Shown here: piece by piece, positions 6,143 to 13,142 of the stretch
Layout: each line of letters starts with the position of its first letter
Numbering within the stretch: the first letter of the stretch is position 1
NCBI GenBank assembly: GCA_018700655.1
Contig: JABIUG010000431.1
Location: forward strand, 1 to 14,840
DNA: 14,840 nucleotides
Direction of reading: 5' to 3'
Source of the DNA: Rhodospirillaceae bacterium
Lineage (GTDB): Bacteria; Pseudomonadota; Alphaproteobacteria; SP197
The notes under the pieces: model-generated
Seen by the model: only the letters and a program-made list of their open reading frames with translations
Database searches by the model: none
Told to the model about the DNA's origin: nothing
Made by a program: the position numbers and the translations under genes

Positions 6143-7861
6143 TCAAAGGTCGGCAAAGACATGGGTCTCACCATGACCACCCGGATGGGTCACAGCGCCA
6201 AGACGGGCCTGACCCACGGTCTGGGCATACTTCCAGATCGTACCGGAGTTGTAATCGGTCATGCGCGGTTTCCACGCAGCCTTGCGTGTCGCGAGTTCGT
6301 CATCGCTGAGTTCAACCTCAAGCGTGCCTGCCTCGGCATCGATCACGATCATGTCGCCGTCCTGCAGCAGGCCAATTGGCCCGCCATCGGCGGCTTCGGG
6401 ACCGACATGGCCGATACAGAATCCACGCGTTCCACCCGAGAAACGGCCATCGGTGATCAGCGCGACCTTTTCGCCCATGCCCTGGCCATAAAGTGCGCTC
6501 GTGGTCGAGAGCATCTCGCGCATACCGGGGCCGCCCTTGGGACCCTCGTAGCGGATGATCAGAACATCGCCTTCGCTGAAATCCTGGGCCAGGACCGCGG
6601 TGAGGCATTCCTCTTCGGTATCGAAACAACGCGCGGGACCTCGAAACTGCAGCGTCTTCTGCCCGGCAATCTTCACGATCGCTCCGTCGGGCGCCAAATT
6701 GCCATTCAGGCCCACGACACCGCCGGTTGTCGAAAGCGGATCGCTGGTCGGGCGAATGACATCCTGATCGGTCGGAAACACGACATCAGCATGATTCTCG
6801 GCGAGAGTTTTCCCCGTGATGGTCATGCAGTCGCCGTGGAGATAACCGCCATCAAGCAGGGCCTTGATCAGGATCGGAATACCACCGGCCTCATAGAGGT
6901 CCTTGGCGACATAACGTCCGCCGGGTTTCAGGTCCGCGATGTAAGGGGTTCTGCGGAAAACCTCGCAGACATCCGCAAGCGAAAAATCGATCCCGGCTTC
7001 GTTGGCGATCGCAGGAAGGTGGAGGCCGGCATTGGTTGAGCCGCCTGAGGCCGCGACGACCACAGCTGCGTTTTCGAGCGACTTGCGCGTGACGATGTCA
7101 CGGGGCCGCAGGTTCTTGGATATCGCCTCCATCACGGCATGACCGGCACGCTCACAGAAGGCATCGCGGCTTTCGTAAGGTGCCGGGGTCGAGGCCGAAT
7201 AGGGCAATGCCAGACCGATGGCCTCCGAAACCGTCGCCATGGTGTTGGCGGTGAACTGACCGCCGCAAGAGCCGCCCGACGGACAGGCTGCGTGCTCGAG
7301 AACATTCAGATCGCTGTCGGTCATGTTGCCTGCCGCATTGGCGCCGACCCCTTCGAAGACATCAATGATGGTGACATCCTTGCCATGGAACTTGCCGGGC
7401 AGAATCGAGCCCCCATAGATAAAGACCGAAGGCACGTTCAGACGCACCATCGACATCATCATGCCGGGCAATGACTTGTCGCAGCCGGCGAGGCCGACGA
7501 GGCCGTCGTAGCTATGCCCTCGCATCGTGAGTTCGACTGAGTCCGCAATCACTTCACGGCTCACCAGCGAGGATTTCATGCCCGCATGACCCATCGCGAT
7601 GCCGTCGGTGACGGTGATCGTGGTGAACTCCCGCGGGGTTCCTCCGGCAGCCTTCACCCCCTTCTTCACGGCCTGTGCCTGGCGCATCAACGTGATGTTG
7701 CAGGGCGCGGCCTCGTTCCAGGTTGTCGCAACCCCGATGAACGGCTGGGAGACTTCCTCATCCGTCAGGCCCATGGCGTAATAAAAGGCGCGATGTGGCG
7801 CGCTTTTGGGGCCGACCGACACATGGCGGCTCGGCAGATTGGATTTGTCCCAACGGGTCAT
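6143..7861 (-). CDS. ilvD: Dihydroxy-acid dehydratase
   Basis: A 572-residue IlvD/Edd-family enzyme. IlvD dehydrates 2,3-dihydroxy-isovalerate and 2,3-dihydroxy-3-methylvalerate to the 2-keto acids of valine/leucine and isoleucine synthesis. The three Fe-S cysteines are present: Cys54 in APCN, Cys127 in GCDKSLPG and Cys199 in SGGSCGGQ. Also seen are the metal-binding Asp86 and the carbamylated-type Lys96 in DGIAMGHAGMK. Family length and the GKDVTIIDVFEGVG segment fit IlvD better than the sugar-acid dehydratases. The frame runs on to 7936, but the ATG at 7861 is chosen: GAGGGAG lies eight bases upstream and the protein then begins with the usual MTRWDKSNLPSRHV. The cluster makes it a potential ErpA client. 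It is divergent from the EamA pair. Confidence 0.96.
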   Translation of the reverse strand: MTRWDKSNLPSRHVSVGPKSAPHRAFYYAMGLTDEEVSQPFIGVATTWNEAAPCNITLMRQAQAVKKGVKAAGGTPREFTTITVTDGIAMGHAGMKSSLVSREVIADSVELTMRGHSYDGLVGLAGCDKSLPGMMMSMVRLNVPSVFIYGGSILPGKFHGKDVTIIDVFEGVGANAAGNMTDSDLNVLEHAACPSGGSCGGQFTANTMATVSEAIGLALPYSASTPAPYESRDAFCERAGHAVMEAISKNLRPRDIVTRKSLENAAVVVAASGGSTNAGLHLPAIANEAGIDFSLADVCEVFRRTPYIADLKPGGRYVAKDLYEAGGIPILIKALLDGGYLHGDCMTITGKTLAENHADVVFPTDQDVIRPTSDPLSTTGGVVGLNGNLAPDGAIVKIAGQKTLQFRGPARCFDTEEECLTAVLAQDFSEGDVLIIRYEGPKGGPGMREMLSTTSALYGQGMGEKVALITDGRFSGGTRGFCIGHVGPEAADGGPIGLLQDGDMIVIDAEAGTLEVELSDDELATRKAAWKPRMTDYNSGTIWKYAQTVGQARLGAVTHPGGHGETHVFADL

Positions 7862-7927
7862 GGTGTAACTCCCTCGAAAGTCGGCTTTTCTGTTACCGCG
7901 GAGACTAGATCGGATCGCGTTCGGGTG

Positions 7928-7964
7928 GAACCACAAGTGACCTCATCTGGAGGTGTGAACCACA
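7928..7964. promoter_or_regulatory. Pair of short dyads in the ilvD/EamA divergent region
   Basis: GAACCACA occurs twice, at 7928-7935 and 7957-7964, 29 bases apart. Each copy sits in a small dyad: GTGG-AA-CCAC at the first, TGTG-AAC-CACA at the second. They lie 67-103 bases upstream of the ilvD start and 63-99 bases upstream of the first EamA gene, a fitting place for a repressor or activator site. No regulator gene is adjacent, and the match could be chance. Confidence 0.3.
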
Positions 7965-8026
7965 GATATCCCGCTTGCAACAAGCCGTGCTAGACATGAC
8001 GCCGGTCATTTTCAGGTCTCCCTTCC

Positions 8027-8929
8027 ATGCGCCACCCCCATCACATCACCATCTGTATCGGTGTGACCTTTGCGACCGGCATTTGGGGTCTTTACTGGCT
8101 TCCCCAACGTGAGCTGGAAGCGGCTGGATTGACCGGCGGTTGGGGCACGCTGGCCCAATACATCATTCCACTGGTGCTGATGACACCCATCATGCTCTGG
8201 CGCGCCTGCAAGGGCCGCGTATCTGGGATTCGATGGGGGCTGATCGGCACCCTCACGGGTGGTGGCATTGTCTGTTACGCAAACAGCTTTCTGCTCACCG
8301 ACGTCGTCCATGCCCTGATGATGTTTTATCTCGCCCCGGTCTGGGCAACCCTGCTGGAGCGTTTTGTTCAGCGCCAGGCAATTGCGCCCAGCCGTTATCT
8401 CACGCTTGCCTTGGCTCTGGCCGGTGTCTGGGTCGTCTTTGGTCAGGACGGAGGCCTGCCGATCCCGCGCAATGCCGGCGATTGGCTAGCCCTTGCGGGC
8501 GGTGCCATGGTCGCAGCCGGGGCGGCCCGGGTGAATGCCGCCCAGCCTGACAGCCCCTTGCCGATCCTCTATTCATTCTACGTATACGGTTGCATCGTCG
8601 CAGCAGCGATCGGCTGGCTCTTGCGCTCGGAACTGGGGCCAGTCCCGGCGACCGACGACCTGATCGCCATGCTTCCGTTCCTGCTTGTGCTCGTCCTTGT
8701 TTTCCTGATGCCGACCAACGGCCTGCTGATCTGGTCACCGGCCAAGGTTGGAGCCGGCGTATTTGGTATTCTGATTCTGGCCGAGATCGTGACCGGCGCG
8801 ATCAGTGCCGCCCTGCTCACCGACGAGAGTTTTGGCTGGCGCGAGGCTATCGGTTGCACGCTCATCCTGCTGGCAGGAGCGATCGAAATCTTCGCCTCAG
8901 GGCGTCGTACCGAGGTTAAACCAGCATGA
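8027..8929 (+). CDS. EamA/DMT-family transporter, first of a pair
   Basis: A 300-residue inner-membrane protein with about ten hydrophobic segments in two EamA-like halves, the usual size of drug/metabolite transporters. The first half starts about residue 8 and includes the NSFLLTDVVHALMMFYLAPVW segment, corresponding to the conserved EamA stretch before TM4. The motif LPIPRNAGDW (144-153) between the halves is shared with the next gene. The substrate cannot be read from sequence; family members move amino acids, nucleosides, metabolites or drugs, usually outward. The ATG at 8027 has only a weak leader (CAGG at 8013-8016). The stop overlaps the start of the paralogous gene as ATGA, so translation is probably coupled. 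The ilvD gene diverges from it. Confidence 0.88.
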   Translation: MRHPHHITICIGVTFATGIWGLYWLPQRELEAAGLTGGWGTLAQYIIPLVLMTPIMLWRACKGRVSGIRWGLIGTLTGGGIVCYANSFLLTDVVHALMMFYLAPVWATLLERFVQRQAIAPSRYLTLALALAGVWVVFGQDGGLPIPRNAGDWLALAGGAMVAAGAARVNAAQPDSPLPILYSFYVYGCIVAAAIGWLLRSELGPVPATDDLIAMLPFLLVLVLVFLMPTNGLLIWSPAKVGAGVFGILILAEIVTGAISAALLTDESFGWREAIGCTLILLAGAIEIFASGRRTEVKPA

Positions 8930-9831
8930 ACCAGTCAGCAGAGCGCAGCCAGTTCTGGCCTTCGGTCATGTTGGTAATCGCTGCGGCAGGCTGGGGACTT
9001 TTCTGGATTCCCTTGCGCGCATTGGAGGACGCCGGACTTGATGCCGGTCCGGCCACTGTCGTGCAATTTCTGACCCCTACTCTGGTGATGCTGCCTGTGG
9101 CGATCTTCTTCGTGCTGCGCGGCGGCAAGACAGGGCTGGGCCGTTGGAAGACGGCCTTTTTCACCGGCGGCGCCTTTGCGCTCTATGCCGACAGCCTGCT
9201 CCTCACCGAAGTCGCACGTGCCCTGATCCTGTTCTACGTCTCGCCCGCCTGGGCCACGATGTTCGAGGTCTGGCTGATGAAACGGCGTCTGAACGTGGCA
9301 CGCGTGGTTGCCATCACGTTGGGAGTTGCCGGGCTCTACGTCATCCTTGGCGGTGACGGCTCGCTCCCCATCCCGCGCAACGCCGGTGACTGGATGGCGA
9401 TCGCATCAGGCATGTTCTGGGCCTACGGCTCGACCCGTGTCCGCATGGATCAGGAAGCAGGTTTGTTCGAGAACGTGTTTTCGTTCTTCGCCTTCGGCGC
9501 CATTGTCTCCATCCTTCTGGCGCTGCTCCCGATCGAAGCCATGGGCCACGCTCCTAGCCTCGCCCAACTGGTCGAGTTTCTACCCTGGTTCCTGCTGATC
9601 ACGTTTGCTTTTCTGATCCCGGCCATGTCGATGCAGCTCTACGGTGCCAAACACATCGACCCCGGGCGCGTCGGCATCCTGTTCCAGACCGAGGCTATTT
9701 TCGGCATCGTCAGTGCCGCAATTTTGGCTGCCGAACCCTTCGGTTGGCCCGAAGGCATCGGCTCCGCGCTGGTAGTAAGCGCCGCCCTGACCGAGGTGTT
9801 CGTCAACCGGCCAAGAGCACAACGCAACTAG
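8926..9831 (+). CDS. EamA/DMT-family transporter, second of a pair
   Basis: A 301-residue paralogue of the preceding protein with about ten membrane segments. The two align throughout: GLFWIPLRALEDAGL against GLYWLPQRELEAAGL near the N-terminus, LLLTEVARALILFYVSPAWA against FLLTDVVHALMMFYLAPVWA, and LPIPRNAGDW (147-156) in both. The start overlaps the previous stop by four bases, with GAGG at 8911-8914 as Shine-Dalgarno. The pair could work as a heterodimer, as known for some paired small multidrug resistance transporters, or be a recent duplication with divided substrates. The stop TAG (9829-9831) shares CTAG with the stop of the convergent DUF1989 gene. The substrate is unknown. Confidence 0.89.
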   Translation: MNQSAERSQFWPSVMLVIAAAGWGLFWIPLRALEDAGLDAGPATVVQFLTPTLVMLPVAIFFVLRGGKTGLGRWKTAFFTGGAFALYADSLLLTEVARALILFYVSPAWATMFEVWLMKRRLNVARVVAITLGVAGLYVILGGDGSLPIPRNAGDWMAIASGMFWAYGSTRVRMDQEAGLFENVFSFFAFGAIVSILLALLPIEAMGHAPSLAQLVEFLPWFLLITFAFLIPAMSMQLYGAKHIDPGRVGILFQTEAIFGIVSAAILAAEPFGWPEGIGSALVVSAALTEVFVNRPRAQRN

Positions 9832-10421
9832 CTTATCAACTCGATTGCAGCGCCACGGGGTTCACCTTGGCTGATATCGCCGACGCTCGAGGGGCAGGCA
9901 GAGCAGACCAGAACGAGGTCCATTTCTGCACGCAGTTCGACGTAATCGCCGGCGGCTGCGGCTGAAGGCTCATCCAGCAGCGATCCGTCGGCCTGCACGA
10001 CAGCGTGTTCGAACAGGTTCCACGGACACGGAATGCTGTCGAGCGCGAGGCCACGTTCCGCCATCACGCCCTTGAGGTTGTCCTGGCAATTGGGGTCTTC
10101 AGCCGGGGCGCCATAAAACACATTGCTCTCCGCGCTGCAGGCGGCGTGCAGGGTGTCGTGGATGCCAGGCGAGGTGTCGGCCAGAATCGTAAGCATTGGC
10201 CGAAAGTGTGTGCTCACCAGAACATCGCCGGGCTGGTAGAGAATACGGTAGGTCGCAGACCGGCTGTGTTCCATCGAGAGGTGTTCGCGAAGGTCTCCGA
10301 CGGAAAAGGCCCAGGTATCGACCACCTGATGGCCTTGTGTATTCACCACCCGCACAACCTGGCCGGCTGTGACATTGACGGCACGCGCCGTGCCCGGCTT
10401 GATCTCTGCCATTTCGCTCAC
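9828..10421 (-). CDS. DUF1989 (urea carboxylase-associated family) protein
   Basis: A 197-residue DUF1989 protein. It begins at GTG (10421) with GGAG eight bases upstream; the in-frame ATG at 10412 is the alternative. Family features visible are GHQVVDTWAF (30-39), the HAACSAESN segment with Cys95, PCPWNLF with Cys132, GDYVELRAEMDLVLVCSACPS with Cys173 and Cys176, and a conserved acidic or His set. Paired DUF1989 proteins have been shown to be carboxyguanidine deiminase subunits in guanidine degradation. Single-copy members like this one have no settled function, so a deiminase role is only a suggestion. It follows a DUF393 gene by 17 bases, so the two form an operon. An amidinohydrolase-like gene is nearby. 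Confidence 0.85.
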   Translation of the reverse strand: MSEMAEIKPGTARAVNVTAGQVVRVVNTQGHQVVDTWAFSVGDLREHLSMEHSRSATYRILYQPGDVLVSTHFRPMLTILADTSPGIHDTLHAACSAESNVFYGAPAEDPNCQDNLKGVMAERGLALDSIPCPWNLFEHAVVQADGSLLDEPSAAAAGDYVELRAEMDLVLVCSACPSSVGDISQGEPRGAAIELIS

Positions 10422-10438
10422 GGGTGTTTCTCCAGATT

Positions 10439-10831
10439 TCAGATCAAGGGAATGCCAAGCAGGCGCAGCAACAGGGATCGAAAGGCTTTCCCGAGGGGAT
10501 AGGCAAGTGCTGCAGCGCCATTGCGCGAGAACAGCACATGGTTCATCGACCCGGCAATTCCCCGGCGTGGCGAAAGGGCTGTTGCCTCACGTATCGCTTC
10601 AGCATCATAGAAGAGTTTGCCGTTGACCTTGAGCACCATGCCCTGATCGACATCGAGACCCGCCGCCGTGATCTCGTCCATCAGGTCGCCCGGTCTTCTG
10701 GCATCGACCAGGGTGATGCCGGTCGATGAATCGGAAAAGGCATCCCTGCACCAGGTCCGGCAGACCGGGCACTGGTCATCATAGACAAGGTAGATTGGCT
10801 CATTGAACGATTCTTCAGGCTTGTCTGTCAT
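10439..10831 (-). CDS. DCC-family (DUF393) thiol-disulfide oxidoreductase-like protein
   Basis: A 130-residue DUF393 protein named for its DxxCxxC motif. Here it reads YDDQCPVCRTWC, with Cys21 and Cys24 as the putative redox pair and Cys28 just after. The fold is thioredoxin-like; substrates are unknown. The frame runs back to 10900, but the ATG at 10831 is chosen because TTGGAG lies about seven bases upstream and the upstream part looks non-conserved. The C-terminal region is hydrophobic and basic (RSLLLRLLGIPLI) and may associate with a membrane. Its stop lies 17 bases before the DUF1989 start, so the two genes are probably co-transcribed. Confidence 0.86.
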   Translation of the reverse strand: MTDKPEESFNEPIYLVYDDQCPVCRTWCRDAFSDSSTGITLVDARRPGDLMDEITAAGLDVDQGMVLKVNGKLFYDAEAIREATALSPRRGIAGSMNHVLFSRNGAAALAYPLGKAFRSLLLRLLGIPLI

Positions 10832-10959
10832 GGTTCGGCTCCAAGGCAGCAAGCCCCCCTCGGTTGAGGATATGGCGTTTGTCGCCACACCTTCAATCAC
10901 CCGCTTGCATCCAACACCATCGTCACTAGGATCGCGCCCGTTCCAGTAGGATGGTTTTC

Positions 10960-11826
10960 ATGGCTCTCAACGAATACGGACAGATCATGCGTATCGGCTT
11001 GCGGCACGCCCGCGATGCTTTCCGTGACAGCGCGACGATCGACACCCAGTGGCAGGCGCTGAACTACCACGCCCGGCCCGGGTACGACGATGCGCTCGCC
11101 GAATACGACGCCTTCATGGAGGCCCTGATGCTGGCGGGCGCCGATGTTCACTTGCTGCCCTATGGCGACGGCCTTTCGATCGATTCAATCTATGTCCGTG
11201 ATGCCTCGATCCCCTCGCCCGGCGGTGTGATCGCCTGCAACATGGGGAAACCCGCCCGTTCGGCTGAACCGACCGTCAACGGAACCGGCTACGGCGATCA
11301 GGGTCTCGCAGTCGCAGGCAGCATTGGCGGTGACGGTCGGATCGAGGGTGGTGACTTCATCTGGCTCGACGACACAACATGTGCCGTGGCCCACGGCTAT
11401 CGCACCAATGCCGAAGGTATCCGCCAGTTGAGGGCATTGTTGGGCGAGAACGTACATGTCGAGGTCTGCCCCCTGCCCCACTACAAGGGGCCCGATGACG
11501 TCTTCCATCTGATGTCGATCGTCTCGCCACTCGACCGCGATCTCGCACTGATCTATTCGCCGCTCATGCCCGTACCGTTCCGGAACTGGCTGATGGATCG
11601 CGGCCTCTCGTTCGTTGAAGTCCCTGATGAGGAATTCGAAAGCATGGGCTGTAATGTTCTGGCAACCGCACCCAGACGTTGCGTCATGGTTGAAGGCAAT
11701 CCCGAGACTCGCAGACGACTCGAAAAGGCCGGCTGTGATGTCGTGACCTACAAAGGCACGGAAATCAGTCGCAAGGGCGAAGGCGGCCCGACCTGCCTGA
11801 CCCGCCCGCTGGAACGTGAGGGTTAG
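10960..11826 (+). CDS. Dimethylargininase-like amidinohydrolase/amidinotransferase
   Basis: A 288-residue protein of the guanidine-modifying superfamily (DDAH, arginine deiminase, amidinotransferase) with a pentein fold. Residues matching the active site are Asp81 in YVRD, Glu129-Gly-Gly-Asp132 in IEGGDF, catalytic His183 in FHLMSIVSPL, and nucleophile Cys279 in EGGPTCLTRP. The GCNVLA segment at 230-235 is also typical. Related enzymes hydrolyse methylated arginines to citrulline and amines or transfer amidino groups; the exact substrate is not determined here. Two in-frame ATGs exist (10951 and 10960). The second is chosen because AGGA at 10948-10951 then sits eight bases upstream. Divergent from the DUF393-DUF1989 operon, which may indicate shared guanidino chemistry. 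Confidence 0.87.
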   Translation: MALNEYGQIMRIGLRHARDAFRDSATIDTQWQALNYHARPGYDDALAEYDAFMEALMLAGADVHLLPYGDGLSIDSIYVRDASIPSPGGVIACNMGKPARSAEPTVNGTGYGDQGLAVAGSIGGDGRIEGGDFIWLDDTTCAVAHGYRTNAEGIRQLRALLGENVHVEVCPLPHYKGPDDVFHLMSIVSPLDRDLALIYSPLMPVPFRNWLMDRGLSFVEVPDEEFESMGCNVLATAPRRCVMVEGNPETRRRLEKAGCDVVTYKGTEISRKGEGGPTCLTRPLEREG

Positions 11827-11960
11827 GCAGCCAACACCCGGTTCTTGGCGCTATCCACCCAGGTTTCGGCAATACGCTCTGTCCTCATCCCAAGAATGAT
11901 CGACGCCATGTGCGTCACCTTGTCGGCTACGACGGGATCATGCCCGCGAAGCCGACGATA
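11823..11960 (-). pseudogene. Possible SnoaL/NTF2-like C-terminal remnant
   Basis: An open minus-strand frame ends in TAA at 11825-11823, overlapping the stop of the amidinohydrolase gene. Its last 40 or so residues (HDPVVADKVTHMASIILG, then a RIAETW tail) have the spacing of a SnoaL-like polyketide cyclase C-terminus, where a GxxPTG turn precedes a strand and ends in GRIxExW. No N-terminal half of such a protein is visible; further upstream this frame only shadows the SGNH gene. It may be a decayed gene fragment or chance coding-like sequence. The resemblance is from memory of the family and is weak. Confidence 0.25.
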
Positions 11961-12021
11961 GGGTGACCGACAGATCAAACCAGCGCTGAGTTTTAAGCGC
12001 CAGGATAAAACAAACTCTGAT

Positions 12022-13067
12022 TCAGTCTGACGCCAGCCGGCTCCCCAGCTTCTCTGCAACAACCTCGTAACCACGGTCGGTCATGTGCACGCGATCGACG
12101 AACAACCACTCGTTGTCCAGATCCGAGCCGATTTCATCGTTGATGTCGAAGTAGTTGAATCCCTTTTCACTATCCAGGCGCTCCATATCGGCGCGATGCC
12201 ACGCCCTGTGGCTCTCAACGGCACGCAAATAGGATTCCGTGATCCCTGATGCCCCATCGAAATGGGCAATCAGTTCCTCTTCTTCGGAAACGATTTTGCG
12301 TTCCTGCAGCTCCGGGGTCGGCATGCACCATGCAAACCAGGCGCGCGCCCATGGCTTCAGCCTGAGCGACCAGGTCGTCATGAGATTTTCCAGAACAGCA
12401 ACGAATTGGACTTTGTCCTCCTCAAGCCGGTCGGGGTGATGGTTCAGGGGGTGAAAAGCCCGGTTCTCGGGGCCAAACAGCGCTCTGCGACGCTCGCGCG
12501 TGACCTTGCCGCTCATGCCTTCGAGAAACTTGGAATTGAACAGGAACATGCCGTGCTCGCGAAAAATTGCGTCGCAGGCATGGAAGTGGAAGATCTCGTT
12601 GATCCCGGAAATGACGATGTTGCGGACATTATCGAACTGGCCCGCGGCAAACATGAACTGCGTGAAGTTCTGCGCCAAGCTGACCGAAAACCCGCCATAG
12701 TTCAGCGCTGCCGACCGGTCAACTGGGAAACTCTCGACGGCAGGGCCATCGCATCGCTGGTCGCCCCCACGCCAAAGCCGAACGAGCCACCAAAGAACAG
12801 ATCGAGCGGCTCGTCACGTGCAACCGATTGAGATGTCATGACGCGTTCGTCGGGCCCGATAGTGTAGCGCCAGCCAAAGGCATCAGTATTGACCCGTTCG
12901 GAGTCGACGTTGGGCACCGTCATGCGCATGACAAACGGTTCCCAGACCTGCGTCACGTTCAGGCGGTGATAAAGCCGCATCTGGGGAGCGAGTTCGTAGA
13001 GGCGCGAAAGGTTCCGGCCACCGGCAGGTGCTGCTTCTGAGCCATCGGTCACTGAGCTATCGGTCAT
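12022..13067 (-). pseudogene. SGNH/GDSL hydrolase gene split by a one-base frameshift
   Basis: Two minus-strand frames together encode one SGNH hydrolase of about 348 residues. The first (ATG 13067, GGTGG five bases upstream, to a stop at 12702) carries the N-terminal region and block I, LFFGGSF, with nucleophile Ser95. It ends after SQLTG. The second frame continues with SAALNYGGFSVSLAQNF, the normal next step in this family, then block III SGINE and the C-terminal DRVH (Asp-His of the triad) in FVDRVHMTDRGYE. The join lies at about 12705-12720 and needs one extra base. All catalytic residues survive and the second half still looks coding, so this is a recent mutation or an assembly error rather than an old pseudogene. 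It lies 75 bases downstream of valS. The family includes carbohydrate O-acyl esterases; the substrate is unknown. Confidence 0.8.
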
Positions 13068-13142
13068 GTTGTCCACCACAGTTCATTTCTAGGTTCGGCC
13101 ATTGCGGCGATTAAGCCAAGGCCGGATTTTCTTCTACGAACT

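Noticed and set aside
6134..7039. 301-codon plus-strand open frame
   Set aside because: It is antisense to ilvD, whose Fe-S cysteines and length are fully conserved; the translation resembles no family.
11983..12017. AT-richer inverted repeats after the SGNH stop, considered as a terminator
   Set aside because: The stems are only five base pairs and mutually exclusive, with no T-run in the right place on either strand.
13084..13130. GGCC-rich hairpin between valS and the SGNH gene, considered as a terminator
   Set aside because: The stem has mismatched internal loops and no following T-run, so termination cannot be claimed.
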